From: Candidatus Flexicrinis proximus
GTDB lineage: Bacteria; Chloroflexota; Anaerolineae; Aggregatilineales; Phototrophicaceae
DNA length: 64,000 nt
Direction: 5' to 3'
NCBI GenBank assembly: GCA_016712885.1
Contig: JADJQF010000002.1
Span: 806,001 to 870,000 of the forward strand
Shown in pieces: positions 41,616 through 55,488 of this stretch. Within the stretch, counting starts at the first letter, position 1, and every line of letters begins with the position of its first letter. The notes beneath the pieces are model-generated. The model searched no databases, was not told the origin of the DNA, and was given only the letters and a program-made list of their open reading frames with translations. A program made the translations under genes and the position numbers.

Positions 41616-43115
41616 ATGTTTAACGCCAATCAGCTATCGCTGGCGCTCGATCGCGACGGCGAAGAGCCGATTTATCGGCAGTTAATCCGGCATATACGAT
41701 CCCAGATCGATAGTGGTTCGCTGCCCTCTGGCGCCCGTCTTCCGGCTAGTCGGGAACTCGCCGACGCGTTGAACATCAGCCGGATCAGCGTGGTAAATGC
41801 CTATGCCGAACTGCGTTCCGAAGGCTATTTGAGCGCACATGCGGGGCGAGGTACGTTTGTTTCGCGCGAGACAACTCCTGAGCGGCCGTCGGATCGGCCT
41901 ACACTTCAAACCATTAAGGACCATTCAAACGGAAGTGAGCGTTCACTGCGTGAGCTGATGCGCATGTCGCGCCAGGCCGGCGTAATCAGTTTTGGTCAGG
42001 GTGCGCCTCCAGGAGAGATGTTTCCCGTACAGTACCTGCGGGACGCGATCAATACAGTACTCGATCGCGACGGGGCCAACGCCTTGGGTTATGAGGCTCC
42101 TGAGGGGTATGGCCCCCTGCGAAGCGCTGTGCGCGACTATGTTAGTGCACTGGGGATCCGGTGTACGAGCAGTGATATCCTGATTACGGGAGGAACGCAG
42201 CAAGCGCTCGACATGGTCATCCAGTCGCTGCTGTCCGAAGGGGAGACCCTCGTGACCGAGGATCCCACGTATATTGGCATGCTTGACATTGGTCGCACGC
42301 GGCGGATCAACGTTGTCGGAATTCCGATCGACAACGAAGGAATCAGGCTAGATATCCTTGAATCCTTCATTATTGAGCGCCAACCCCGTCTGATCTATGT
42401 CATGCCCAGTTTCCAGAATCCGACTGGCACGGTTATGCCGCTCCACCGGAGACGCCAACTGATTAACCTGGCCCACCAGTATGGCGTTACGATCCTTGAG
42501 GATGGAGTTTTTCACGAGTTCCGGTTTGAGGGAGAGCACATTCCGCCTTTGCGCGCATTGGATGAATACGGCGTCGTAATCCATGCCAGCGGTTTCACCA
42601 AGATGCTCTTGCCGGGTATCCGTGTTGGTTATGTAATTTCAGACAGCAAGCATCACCAGCGGCTGGTGCGAATGAAGCAATCAGCCGATATCTCCACGCC
42701 TGGTTTGAACCAGCGCGCGATCCACATCATGTTGGAGCGCGGGATAATGGCGCTTCAACTTGAGCGCAACAACCGTGAATTCAGGCGGCGGCGTGACGTG
42801 GCGGTCGAAGCGGCGCGTAAGTACTTCCCCAGCGGGACTCACTTCAGGATCCCATTAGGCGGCGTGTATCTGTGGGTGCATTTTCCGCCGCACGGACCGA
42901 CGGCAGCAGAGATGTACCTGGCTGCCATTCAGAAGGGCGTTGGCTATGCTATCGGCAATATCTTCTATGCCGGAGCACCGGACCCATACACGATGCGCCT
43001 GAATTACGGACTGCATAAGCCGGCAGATATCGAACGCGGTTTCAAGCGATTGGGCGAGGCCTGGCGCGACTGTGCGGCGACTTATGCGGAGATGGATCGC
43101 GGTCTGCTGCTTTAG
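41616..43115 (+). CDS. MocR/PdxR-type transcriptional regulator (GntR HTH plus aminotransferase-like domain)
   Basis: The 499-aa protein has an N-terminal winged helix (about 10-80; PIYRQLIRHIRSQIDSG, SRISVVNAYAELRSEGYL). A full PLP-dependent aminotransferase class I domain follows (about 125-490). The PLP Lys is in SGFTKMLLPGIRVGY; the phosphate-site region GGTQQALDM and QNPTG are intact. Such MocR proteins use the PLP domain as an effector sensor, often for vitamin B6 or GABA metabolism. No pdxST genes are adjacent, so the target is unknown. A few homologues are true aminotransferases. The next features downstream are the rRNA genes in the opposite direction. Confidence 0.92.
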   Translation: MFNANQLSLALDRDGEEPIYRQLIRHIRSQIDSGSLPSGARLPASRELADALNISRISVVNAYAELRSEGYLSAHAGRGTFVSRETTPERPSDRPTLQTIKDHSNGSERSLRELMRMSRQAGVISFGQGAPPGEMFPVQYLRDAINTVLDRDGANALGYEAPEGYGPLRSAVRDYVSALGIRCTSSDILITGGTQQALDMVIQSLLSEGETLVTEDPTYIGMLDIGRTRRINVVGIPIDNEGIRLDILESFIIERQPRLIYVMPSFQNPTGTVMPLHRRRQLINLAHQYGVTILEDGVFHEFRFEGEHIPPLRALDEYGVVIHASGFTKMLLPGIRVGYVISDSKHHQRLVRMKQSADISTPGLNQRAIHIMLERGIMALQLERNNREFRRRRDVAVEAARKYFPSGTHFRIPLGGVYLWVHFPPHGPTAAEMYLAAIQKGVGYAIGNIFYAGAPDPYTMRLNYGLHKPADIERGFKRLGEAWRDCAATYAEMDRGLLL

Positions 43116-43144
43116 CGGTGTGGAGTTGACTATATGAATCGAAG

Positions 43145-43172
43145 AAGGCCTCGCATACGCGGGGTCCTTTTC
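43145..43172. terminator. Terminator-like hairpin between the MocR gene and the rRNA operon
   Basis: AAGGCCTCGC, ATAC loop and GCGGGGTCCTTTT form an imperfect hairpin with a T4 tail on the plus strand. It may serve the MocR gene and, read the other way, the rRNA operon. Confidence 0.5.
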
Positions 43173-43225
43173 GTGATTCTCAGTTGGTATATGAGGGGGA
43201 TAGAAAAAGAAACGGGAAGAATGGG

Positions 43226-43340
<115 letters not shown>

Positions 43341-43473
43341 ACACTCTCCCCGACTTCTCACCTGGGAGGTATTGCGTTGTTGTTCGCCGTTTACGAGTAA
43401 CTTCGTCTTGCTTGCCCGCGTTTCACACTTACTTGCGTTCTCACACGCTCGGGATTTCTTTCGCTCAGAGCCT

Positions 43474-43496
43474 CAGGCTCCCTGCATCACCCCAGC
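43474..43496 (-). other. 23S rRNA processing stem, 3' arm
   Basis: CAGGCTCCCTGCATCACCCCAGC is complementary to 46306-46328 with two mismatches. The arms enclose 23S and would form the RNase III-type stem in the precursor. Confidence 0.65.
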
Positions 43497-43506
43497 ATTC
43501 TTCTTC

Positions 43507-46299
<2,793 letters not shown>

Positions 46300-46305
46300 G
46301 AGAAC

Positions 46306-46328
46306 GCTGTGGTGATGCAGAGAGCCTG
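46306..46328 (-). other. 23S rRNA processing stem, 5' arm
   Basis: GCTGTGGTGATGCAGAGAGC and the next three bases pair with 43474-43496 on the other side of 23S. Confidence 0.65.
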
Positions 46329-46502
46329 TTGCTCTCAGTCATCTGAACTCCCTAGCGTTGTGTTTACTCTCGTAAGTGTATCGCGTTACTCGTATTCGGC
46401 TGTTAAGGTGCGGCGGGCGGTTTATCTGCCCGGCGGTGGCGTCAAGCGTTAGCTTGACTTCACCGTGAGACAGAAAAATGTCCTGTGTTAAAGGAGCGTA
46501 GC

Positions 46503-46529
46503 CCTTAACAGCAGAACAGTGAGACAGAC
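46503..46529 (-). other. 16S rRNA processing stem, 3' arm
   Basis: This 27-base arm is the inverted complement of 48141-48167 with a single mismatch. The two arms bracket 16S, as expected for RNase III cleavage of the precursor. Confidence 0.75.
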
Positions 46530-46600
46530 AATCCCTCAACCCGGTTTCCCAGGTTGTGCTTTCTTTGTCGGACAGTGAACTCGCGTCCCCGTCCAATTGT

Positions 46601-48097
<1,497 letters not shown>

Positions 48098-48140
48098 GTC
48101 GCACGTCCATGCGTTTCCGCATCCCGTGCTCTTAGGGCTC

Positions 48141-48167
48141 GTCTGTCTCACTCTTCTGCTGTTAAGG
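48141..48167 (-). other. 16S rRNA processing stem, 5' arm in the leader
   Basis: GTCTGTCTCACTCTTCTGCT and the following GTTAAGG pair with 46503-46529 across 16S. The rest of the leader (48098-48381) shows no gene. Confidence 0.75.
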
Positions 48168-48381
48168 TGCAAAACGCGCAGTTTGTGACCGCGCGTCGTA
48201 AGGACAAGAGTATCAAACCCGTTCTACCGTGTCAACCCTTTCCTTCGCAGTTTCTTAAACTGGTTTGGGAAACTTGGGATAAGTTTACGGGAGAGCAGTT
48301 TTGCGGCATTTGTGAATGTCGCACAAGAACTCTGGTCGTCACTTCCTTTGTTAATGCCGGTGTTCGACCGACAAGGGCAGG

Positions 48382-48409
48382 ATTATAGGCGGGTAGAACT
48401 GTAAGTCAA
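48382..48409 (-). promoter_or_regulatory. rRNA operon promoter
   Basis: On the minus strand, TTGACT (48409-48404), a 16-base spacer and a perfect TATAAT (48387-48382). It lies about 285 bases before 16S and is the best sigma-70 match in the window. Confidence 0.85.
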
Positions 48410-48450
48410 GGGTAAACTGAAGGAAATTGTGAAATTGGTCGCAAACACGC

Positions 48451-49758
48451 TCAAGCATGGTCCGGGAGCATGTCATTTCCTTCGGCTTGAGGGCGCTTAC
48501 TCTGGGTCTGCGGACGCACCCACTCTACGGGCGCGGTCTCGTTCACGTCTCCCAGAACATCGCGGATGTACACCTCGCGGATCAGGATCAAAACGATAGC
48601 GGTGATTGGCACTGCCAGCAGAATGCCGAGGAAACCAAACAGCGCACCGCAGACGATCTGGCCGAGCAAGACCAGTACCGGCGGGATACGTATACTTTCA
48701 GCAAAGAGCAGCGGGGTAAAAATCTGACTTTGAATAAAGGAGATACCGTAAATCACGACGATAATCCCGCCAACACTCCCAGGTGACTGAACGATACCGA
48801 CGACGATTGCGGCCAAAACGGCAACAAGCTGCCCGAAATTCGGCACGAAGCTGAGCACACCGGCCAGCGCGCCCAAAGCCGCAGCTTGCTCGAGATTTAG
48901 CAGAGTTAGTCCAAACCAGGTTGTCACACCCACGAAGATCATCGAAATGAACGTGCCTTCAAGCCAGCCCCGCAGCGCATCATACATGCGATCAAGGATT
49001 TGGCGGACGCGTTCGCGATACCATACTGGAAACAGGCGAACCATTCCGTCGGTATACCCTTTGGGATCCGCAAGAAAGTAAAGGCTCAGGAACAGGACAA
49101 TCAGCAGGCTGAGCACCGTACTGGCAACATCCCCGACAAAAGGCAAGACCGAGACGCCGATCTGACCGATGGCCGTGGCGAGCTGACGGGCTACGTCACT
49201 GACGAGATTCGTATCAATTCGGATGGTTTCAGCAAGTGGGCGCAGCGCCTCGTACAGGAAGTTATCAGGAAAAGCCAGCGGCTGAGAGATGACCACAATC
49301 CATCTTGAGGGGTTGAAGTTGGCGATCAGGTCGATCTCACTATAAGGAAAGGGCGCCGGCGCAAACAAATCCGTTTCGTTTATGCTTTGAATGAGCTGAA
49401 CGACGCCATCCGGCAGGATTTCCGTCGTAAGCGTATTGAACTGGTCGATTAAGGTCGGCAGCATCACACGGGCCAGGGCAAGAACCCCGACAATCAACAA
49501 CACAAATGCCACAGCAAGGGCTGGCCCGCGCCTTACGTTATAGCGTGCCAGGAAACGTACGGGCATCGTAAAGAAGACAACCAGAATCACGGAGGCCAGT
49601 GTCAGGAGCAGGATGCTGCGTATCGCCCAGAGGGTTGCGAGGGTAGTCAGTATCCCGACTGCAATCAGGATCCAGCGGACCGCCTGTAGGTTTGGGTTCT
49701 GTTGTTGATTAGTGGTCACACGGTTTCTCAGATGTATTCCGTATGATTGGCATAACAC
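48451..49758 (-). CDS. AI-2E family permease
   Basis: This is a multi-pass membrane protein (up to 435 aa) of the PerM/YdiK/AI-2E family. Two N-terminal TM helices, a third (GPALAVAFVLLIVGVLALAR), a long soluble segment (about 115-215) and then four to five C-terminal helices are seen. The core signature is ALAGVLSFVPNFGQLVAVLA. Family members are proposed exporters of autoinducer-2 or ions; the substrate here cannot be told. The start is uncertain: GTG 49758 lies 22 bases after the phosphatase gene, and GTG 49719 (VTTNQQQ) is possible. Both genes probably form an operon. The C-terminus is a short charged tail. Confidence 0.88.
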   Translation of the reverse strand: MLCQSYGIHLRNRVTTNQQQNPNLQAVRWILIAVGILTTLATLWAIRSILLLTLASVILVVFFTMPVRFLARYNVRRGPALAVAFVLLIVGVLALARVMLPTLIDQFNTLTTEILPDGVVQLIQSINETDLFAPAPFPYSEIDLIANFNPSRWIVVISQPLAFPDNFLYEALRPLAETIRIDTNLVSDVARQLATAIGQIGVSVLPFVGDVASTVLSLLIVLFLSLYFLADPKGYTDGMVRLFPVWYRERVRQILDRMYDALRGWLEGTFISMIFVGVTTWFGLTLLNLEQAAALGALAGVLSFVPNFGQLVAVLAAIVVGIVQSPGSVGGIIVVIYGISFIQSQIFTPLLFAESIRIPPVLVLLGQIVCGALFGFLGILLAVPITAIVLILIREVYIRDVLGDVNETAPVEWVRPQTQSKRPQAEGNDMLPDHA

Positions 49759-49780
49759 CTGTCAACGAACGGAGTTTCGC

Positions 49781-51031
49781 TCAGCCCGCGTAACGGACGA
49801 CCACCAGAGTCTGGTCGTCGAAGGGGACTACTCCGCCACAGAAAGCAAGGACATCGTCGATGATTGAGCGAAGAATTTCTTTCGCATGGCTGGTGCCATT
49901 ACGGGTAATGGTCTTGATCAGGCGGTCTTCCCCGAAATACTCACCAGCGATATTTTCTGCCTCGGTAATCCCGTCTGTGTAGTAGACACAGACATCGCCG
50001 GGATACAGATCCATCTCGAGTTTCGTCAGCGGGTTATTGGGGAACCATCCGATCGCGCGGCCTCCTTTTGGCATGAGAAAGGCGTGATTCTCGCGGCGGC
50101 GGTAAACGATGCAGGGATTATGGCCGGCATTCACGTGCTGGCTCTTGCCCCCCATCTGAAAAACGCTGTAGTAGACGGTCACGAACATCCCGCTGTCTGC
50201 ATCTTCAAGGATCAGGTCGTTGGTACGAGACAGGGTTTCGAGAGGCGAAAGTCCGGAGTGCGCCAGCGTCCGGATCATTGTACGGGCGACCGCCATGAAG
50301 AGCGCGGCTGGTGCTCCCTTGTCAGAGACATCAGCGATTGCCACGGCCAACCGCTGGCCGTCGAGCGCAAACACATCGTAGAAGTCCCCGGCGACTTCGC
50401 GCGCCGACTCCCAATGCGCGGCGATCTCGTATCCTGGAACGATGGGCATCGACTGAGGCAGCAGGGTCTCCTGGATTTCACGCGCCATCTGGAGTTCGCG
50501 CATCAGACGCCCCTGCTCTACCGCCAGCGTATAGAGCCTCGCGTTTTCGAGCGCAATAGCCGCCTGCCCCGCAACCGCGGCGGCCAGATCGCGGTCGCCA
50601 GGCGAGAAATTCCCGGCCTTCATCGAGGTATCGCAGTAGAGAATGCCAATCAGCCGCCCCTGAACCAGCAGTGGCGCACAGAGAATGGCGCGAAGACCGC
50701 GAATGATAATGCTCTGTCCTGCCTGGTAGCGGTCGTCGAACTGGGCGTTATTGGTGAGGAGCGCCTCGCGCGTGCGGATGACCTGGTTGACAATAGTCGT
50801 GCTGTAGCCCTCACTATCGGCGCTCCCAGAGCCACGCGCGACCAGAATTTCTGGTTCAAGCGTCTTTTCGTCAACCCTGAGCAGGAAGCCGCGCTGAGCC
50901 TTTAGCACGGTCATCACCGCTTCCATAATGTTGTCAAGCGCCTTGTCGAAATCGAGACTCGAATTCATCAGGCCGGTAACTCGATACAACACGGCGAGAT
51001 GCTCAGGGTTAAGATTAAGCGCGTCGGACAT
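49781..51031 (-). CDS. GAF-domain PP2C (SpoIIE/RsbU-type) serine phosphatase
   Basis: The 416-aa cytoplasmic protein has a GAF sensor domain (about 20-165; APLLVQGRLIGILYCDTS) and a coiled linker ending in ELQMAREIQETLLPQ. A SpoIIE-type PP2C domain (about 195-414) follows. Metal-binding aspartates are in VAGDFYDVF, IADVSDKGAPAAL, YYTDGITEA and PFDDQTLVVV. RsbU-like phosphatases dephosphorylate anti-sigma antagonists, but no such partner is adjacent. The next gene in the operon is the AI-2E permease. The GAF ligand is unknown. Confidence 0.92.
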   Translation of the reverse strand: MSDALNLNPEHLAVLYRVTGLMNSSLDFDKALDNIMEAVMTVLKAQRGFLLRVDEKTLEPEILVARGSGSADSEGYSTTIVNQVIRTREALLTNNAQFDDRYQAGQSIIIRGLRAILCAPLLVQGRLIGILYCDTSMKAGNFSPGDRDLAAAVAGQAAIALENARLYTLAVEQGRLMRELQMAREIQETLLPQSMPIVPGYEIAAHWESAREVAGDFYDVFALDGQRLAVAIADVSDKGAPAALFMAVARTMIRTLAHSGLSPLETLSRTNDLILEDADSGMFVTVYYSVFQMGGKSQHVNAGHNPCIVYRRRENHAFLMPKGGRAIGWFPNNPLTKLEMDLYPGDVCVYYTDGITEAENIAGEYFGEDRLIKTITRNGTSHAKEILRSIIDDVLAFCGGVVPFDDQTLVVVRYAG

Positions 51032-51107
51032 ATAAGACCTTTGCCGGAGAACGACCTGATATAATCGTACTCGGTTTCACAGGTTATGCCACATGGGGAC
51101 ATCGTAA

Positions 51108-52493
51108 ATGACTGCTCACGACTACGCGAAAGCCAACGCAGACCGCTTCCGCGATGAACTCTTCGAACTGCTGCGTATTCCTTCTGTCAGCACCACGCCG
51201 GAACTGGCCCGAGAGGTACGGCGTGCGGCAGAATGGCTGGTCGCAAACATGAAACAGATCGGGTTTCCGCACGCCGAAGTTGTGCAGACGGCCGGCCACC
51301 CGATCGTCTACGGAGAGTGGCTTACAGCTGGTGCCGATAAACCCACCGTGCTGGTCTACGGGCATTATGACGTGCAGCCAGCCGAGCGCGAAAAAGACGG
51401 ATGGCACACGGATCCTTTTGAACCCCAGATCATCGAAGGGAAAATCTATGCGCGCGGCAGCACCGATGACAAAGGCCCCGTGATTGCGCATCTCAAGGCC
51501 ATCGAATCGCTGGTACAAACCAACGGAGCACTTCCGGTCAACCTCAAAGTAATTTTCGAGGGAGAGGAAGAGGTTTCATCGCTGCATCTGGGAGAGTTCG
51601 TGGCGAAGTATAAGGAACGCCTCAAAGCAGACGCGTGCCTGATCTCTGATACGGCCATCTATGCGCCTGACCAACCTTCGATTACTTACGCGCTTCGCGG
51701 CCTGGCCTATATGGAGCTGCATGTACAGGGTCCAGCAACTGACCTTCACAGCGGCGGGTTTGGCGGCACCGTGCATAACCCCGCACAGGCGCTGTCAGAG
51801 ATCATCGCCAAACTGCATCATCCCGACGGCAGCGTTTCGGTTCCCGGATTTTATGACGATGTGAGACCGCTTGATGTCGAGGAGCGCGCCGAACTCGCAA
51901 AGACCCCCTGGGAATTAGAAGCGTGGTCGGCGGGCACTGGAATCTCCACGCCGTGGGGTGAGCCGCAATTCACGCTCGGCGAGAGGGTAAGCGCGCGTCC
52001 GACACTCGAAATCAACGGAATGGTCAGCGGTTTCTATGGCGAGGGCGCAAAGACAGTGCTACCCGCAAAAGCCATGGCGAAGATGAGCTGCCGGCTGGTC
52101 GCAAACCAAAACCCGAAGAAGATTTACGAATTGGTGAAAGCATATATCGCGCAAATCACTCCACCGACCGTACGGTCAGAGCTCAGACTGCTGCATGTAG
52201 GCGACCCAGCTCTGACGGAGCGCGACAGCGTCGCAATGCAGGCAGCGATCAGCGCATACGAGCAGGCATGGGGCAAGGCGCCAGTCTTTATGCGTGAAGG
52301 CGGGAGTATTCCGATCGTGGCCGATTTCCAGCGCGAGTTGGGAATTCCCGTCATTCTCATGGGGTTTGGCCTGCACACCGATGGCGCCCACGGTCCAGAC
52401 GAGCACTTCCGGCTAGAATTGTTCTACAAGGGCATAGACGCGATCATCGCGTTCCACGAAGTCTACGCTAAGCTGAACAGCGGTAACCAGTAG
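51108..52493 (+). CDS. M20-family dipeptidase (carnosinase-like)
   Basis: The 461-aa zinc peptidase cleaves dipeptides. Metal-site motifs are VYGHYDVQPAE (His, with catalytic Asp), ARGSTDDKGP (bridging Asp), IFEGEEEVSS (catalytic Glu-Glu) and SDT in the next strand. The C-terminal GFGLHTDGAHGPDEHF supplies the last His. The dimerisation lid lies at about 195-370. No signal peptide, so the enzyme is cytoplasmic. Length and motifs are standard for the PepV/CNDP-like subgroup. A hairpin follows the stop. GGGGAC is the ribosome-binding site. Confidence 0.95.
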   Translation: MTAHDYAKANADRFRDELFELLRIPSVSTTPELAREVRRAAEWLVANMKQIGFPHAEVVQTAGHPIVYGEWLTAGADKPTVLVYGHYDVQPAEREKDGWHTDPFEPQIIEGKIYARGSTDDKGPVIAHLKAIESLVQTNGALPVNLKVIFEGEEEVSSLHLGEFVAKYKERLKADACLISDTAIYAPDQPSITYALRGLAYMELHVQGPATDLHSGGFGGTVHNPAQALSEIIAKLHHPDGSVSVPGFYDDVRPLDVEERAELAKTPWELEAWSAGTGISTPWGEPQFTLGERVSARPTLEINGMVSGFYGEGAKTVLPAKAMAKMSCRLVANQNPKKIYELVKAYIAQITPPTVRSELRLLHVGDPALTERDSVAMQAAISAYEQAWGKAPVFMREGGSIPIVADFQRELGIPVILMGFGLHTDGAHGPDEHFRLELFYKGIDAIIAFHEVYAKLNSGNQ

Positions 52494-52514
52494 CGTCAGA
52501 CAAGAGACCCGCGA

Positions 52515-52542
52515 GGGTCGGGCTTGATGTGCAGCCCGACCC
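52515..52542 (+). terminator. Hairpin after the dipeptidase gene
   Basis: GGGTCGGGCT pairs perfectly with AGCCCGACCC around an 8-nt loop. No T-run follows, so termination efficiency is unclear. Confidence 0.45.
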
Positions 52543-52619
52543 CATGAATCATCCAATCGCGTGGCGGCGCTAAATCGTTGTACCCGGATTGCGCAGATCA
52601 GCTACTGGAACGCTTTCCT

Positions 52620-53588
52620 ATGCGATTCTCGATCATTGCTACAGTACTTAACGAAGGCGACTCAATCCGGCGATTGATGGACTCGCTGCTGGCACAGTCT
52701 CGGCACCCTGACGAGATCGTGATTGTGGACGGCGGCAGCCGGGACAATACCGCCGAGATCATCCGGAGCTATGCAGGTCGCCTGCCGGTAACGGTGATTG
52801 TAGAGCCAGGGGCAAACATCAGCCGGGGCCGGAACGTGGCAATTTCGAATGCTACCGGCGATGTTATCGCGGTCACAGATGCAGGCGTCCGGCTGACGGA
52901 CAATTGGTTTCGAGAATTGATCGCGCCATTCGAGGCCAATCTCGATGTTAACGGCGTCGCGGGGTTCTTCGCACCGGACTGGCAGAACACGTTTGAAGCC
53001 GCCATGAGTGCGACTGTGCTTCCCCAACGCCAGGACATCAATCCGGATGGTTTTTTGCCAAGTAGTCGCAGCGTGGCATTCAGAAAGTCAGCCTGGGGAA
53101 AAGTTGGGGGATACCCCGAATGGCTGGATTTTTGCGAAGACCTGGTGTTCGACCTCCGGTTTAAGTCGCTGGCCGGGTCGTTCGTCTTTAGCCCAGATGC
53201 GCTGGTATATTTCCGCCCGCGCGGCACGCTCCGTTCCTTCTATAAGCAGTATTACCTGTATGCGCGCGGCGACGGCAAGGCCGATTTGTGGCGTAAGCGC
53301 CACGCAATTCGATACGTCACGTATCTGATTGGCTTGCCTGGACTGCTGGCAGCGGGTGCCCTAATCCATCCTCTGATATGGCTGCTGATCATAGCCGGTG
53401 GTTACGCCTATATCCGGCGGCCACTCAATCGACTCGCAGGTATCCTCGCTGAGAAGAGCTGGTCCGAGCGTTTCCGGGCGGCGCTCTGGATACCGGTGAT
53501 CCGAGTCGTAGGGGACGCCGCCAAAATGGCTGGCTATCCGGTCGGTTGGCGGTGGCGGATCACCCATTCCCCTCCGGCCTGGCGGTAA
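52620..53588 (+). CDS. Family 2 glycosyltransferase
   Basis: The 322-aa GT-A enzyme starts at ATG 52620 (MRFSIIATVLNEGDSI). The nucleotide-sugar site is seen in IVDGGSRDNTAE; the metal-binding acidic motif is probably in VIAVTDAGVRL; and an EDLVFDLRFKS acid region follows. The C-terminal part (about 245-285) has one or two membrane segments (LIWLLIIAGGYAYI). Enzymes of this shape make cell-surface polysaccharides or glycolipids at the membrane. No sugar pathway genes are adjacent. The donor and acceptor are unknown. Confidence 0.92.
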   Translation: MRFSIIATVLNEGDSIRRLMDSLLAQSRHPDEIVIVDGGSRDNTAEIIRSYAGRLPVTVIVEPGANISRGRNVAISNATGDVIAVTDAGVRLTDNWFRELIAPFEANLDVNGVAGFFAPDWQNTFEAAMSATVLPQRQDINPDGFLPSSRSVAFRKSAWGKVGGYPEWLDFCEDLVFDLRFKSLAGSFVFSPDALVYFRPRGTLRSFYKQYYLYARGDGKADLWRKRHAIRYVTYLIGLPGLLAAGALIHPLIWLLIIAGGYAYIRRPLNRLAGILAEKSWSERFRAALWIPVIRVVGDAAKMAGYPVGWRWRITHSPPAWR

Positions 53589-53629
53589 CTGGATCCTCAG
53601 TCGACTTTCCGCCTCACTAAGCGAAAGTT

Positions 53630-53658
53630 TTGCGGCAACGAACGCGAGGGCGTATACT
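53630..53658 (+). promoter_or_regulatory. Candidate promoter of the response regulator
   Basis: TTGCGG (-35) and TATACT (-10) are 17 bases apart, 34 bases before the ATG at 53693. Confidence 0.55.
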
Positions 53659-53692
53659 GTCGAAATGTTTGGCTGACCCCCGGGGGGCTTTT

Positions 53693-54421
53693 ATGACCTC
53701 GATTACCCGCTTCAATTTCAAGGTGTTGATTTACGATCCGGATACTTACGCGCGCCATGCGATCTACACGTTTCTGGCGTGGGACCGGCGAACCCGCGTG
53801 ACGTTTCGCGCGAAATCGCTGGATGACATGTGGCATCACCTGCGAACGACCCCGGTCGCTGAGCAACCCGATTACATCGTGATGGACGCCAACCATATCG
53901 GCGGCGCAAATGAACTGCGCGCCACACTGGATCGGCTGCGTGCGGAACTGCCGAAATGCCGGATCGTATGCATGGTTCAACAGGTCGATGCGGAACTGGT
54001 TCAGGCGGCCGCAGAACGCGGCGCGAAGGCGGTACTCCTGAAACAAGAGGTCAACCTGCGGCTTGGATGGGCGATCGTCTATGCCGAAAAGAAGGATTTC
54101 ACGATAACTCCGGCAGTGATCGAGGCGGTTCGTGCGTCCCGGAACGTCCATCCGCGGCTTCAGAAAGCGGCCGTTCTGCCGCCCAGCCTGAAATTCCCGC
54201 AACTAACCACGCGAGTCCAAGAAGCGTTGGAGCTTTGGCTCGGTGGAATGCCGGCTTACCTGGTGGCAGATGAACTTGGGATCGGTCTGAGTACCGTTCG
54301 TGGATACATCAAGAAGGCGTATCGCATTCTAGAGTCATCGGTGGATCTGGAGTTTCCTGACGAGATTACGCAGCAGGAACGCGCTTTTCTCAGATATACG
54401 GCTCTCGACGAGCGGGAATAG
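53693..54421 (+). CDS. LuxR/NarL-like response regulator
   Basis: The 242-aa protein starts at ATG 53693 after a GGGGGG ribosome-binding site. A divergent receiver domain (about 8-130) has the phospho-acceptor candidate Asp in YIVMDANHIGG and a Lys in AVLLKQE. The C-terminal helix-turn-helix (about 175-220) reads LELWLGGMPAYLVADELGIG then LSTVRGYIKKAYRIL, as in NarL/FixJ regulators. No sensor kinase is adjacent, so it is an orphan. The first acidic pair is weak (YDPDTY), so phosphorylation is not certain. Confidence 0.85.
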   Translation: MTSITRFNFKVLIYDPDTYARHAIYTFLAWDRRTRVTFRAKSLDDMWHHLRTTPVAEQPDYIVMDANHIGGANELRATLDRLRAELPKCRIVCMVQQVDAELVQAAAERGAKAVLLKQEVNLRLGWAIVYAEKKDFTITPAVIEAVRASRNVHPRLQKAAVLPPSLKFPQLTTRVQEALELWLGGMPAYLVADELGIGLSTVRGYIKKAYRILESSVDLEFPDEITQQERAFLRYTALDERE

Positions 54422-54436
54422 CGTCTAGAGTGGACT

Positions 54437-54463
54437 ACAGGGACAGGCTAATGCTGTCCCTGT
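54437..54463. terminator. Hairpin between convergent genes
   Basis: ACAGGGACAG and CTGTCCCTGT form a perfect 10-bp stem with a 7-nt loop. It lies between the response regulator and the M23 gene. No T-run is present; a bidirectional role is likely. Confidence 0.55.
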
Positions 54464-54496
54464 GCTGCCTGTGTTCAGAAACTAAATCTGAACGCC

Positions 54497-55474
54497 TCAC
54501 GGGATCCAGGCGCGGCTAAAATCTGAAGCGTCGACCCAGTCTCCGTTGATATTCAACTCCCAGTGCAGGTGCGGTCCACTGCTGCGCCCTGTATTTCCTG
54601 TTAGTCCGAGGACCTGACCTGCCGTAACCTGCTGGCCGCGGGTGACGTGGATCTGCGACATGTGCGCGTAACCACTAAACACGCCGAAACCATGATCAAC
54701 GATCACATAGTTACCCCGGATATCCATGATTCCCGCAAAGGCAACCCGACCGGCGGCAGACGCCGCGATGGGTACGCCGGTGGTTGCGCGCATATCCCAG
54801 CCGGTGTGACGCGTTTCGACCGTATCGTTCAGGAGACGAAGCTCGCCGAATGGCGAAGTCAGTTCACCAAATATCGGCGCGGCAAAACCCGAATCATCCC
54901 AAGCACGCGCCTGATCGGGTTTGGCAAACACGGCAGACAGGCGCGCAAACTCAGCGCGTTCGATTTCAGGGTCGATCAAATAGACACGATCGCTTGGGAC
55001 GATGAAGGTACTGCGCACAAAGCCACCAAGCTCAACGCGCACCTTGGTCATAACCGATGCGCGACTCGCGCCGGACTCGACAAAGACTTCAAGGTCATAC
55101 TCTTTGGAGGTCTGCTCGATATTGGCGGTCAAGAAGCCAAACAGACCGTCATCGCGGGCAGGGAAAAGCGGAATGAGATCGCCGAGCCACGACGCAGTTG
55201 CGGCGGTTACTCCTTCGCCGCTAACGTGCAGCACGCCGAACCCGCCTTGTTTGACGCTGTCGAAATACAGCTCTACCGTTGCGTCCCCCACGGAGAGTGT
55301 TTGCCGTGAGGTCGGCCGGATGATCGGCGTGGCCGTAGGAGAGGGCGTTACGGCAGCGTCAGCGGGGGGAGTCGGCGGAGCTTCCGTCTCCTGTGCAACA
55401 ACGGGCACCGTCATGAAAGACACGTAGAGGCAAACGGATATCAGAATCCAGCGGATCAATACACGCACAAGCAT
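54497..55474 (-). CDS. M23-family (LytM) metallopeptidase, secreted
   Basis: The 325-aa exported protein has a signal peptide (about 1-28; LVRVLIRWILISVCLYVSF) and a T/P-rich linker. A middle domain of about 150 aa precedes a C-terminal LytM domain (about 215-320). Zinc ligands are in RHTGWDM (H-x3-D) and PHLHWEL (H-x-H). These are present, so it can cleave peptidoglycan cross-bridges. It is preceded in the operon by a lipoprotein gene. The middle domain may position the peptidase and is not recognised. Confidence 0.93.
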   Translation of the reverse strand: MLVRVLIRWILISVCLYVSFMTVPVVAQETEAPPTPPADAAVTPSPTATPIIRPTSRQTLSVGDATVELYFDSVKQGGFGVLHVSGEGVTAATASWLGDLIPLFPARDDGLFGFLTANIEQTSKEYDLEVFVESGASRASVMTKVRVELGGFVRSTFIVPSDRVYLIDPEIERAEFARLSAVFAKPDQARAWDDSGFAAPIFGELTSPFGELRLLNDTVETRHTGWDMRATTGVPIAASAAGRVAFAGIMDIRGNYVIVDHGFGVFSGYAHMSQIHVTRGQQVTAGQVLGLTGNTGRSSGPHLHWELNINGDWVDASDFSRAWIP

Positions 55475-55488
55475 CTTCCTTACCTGGG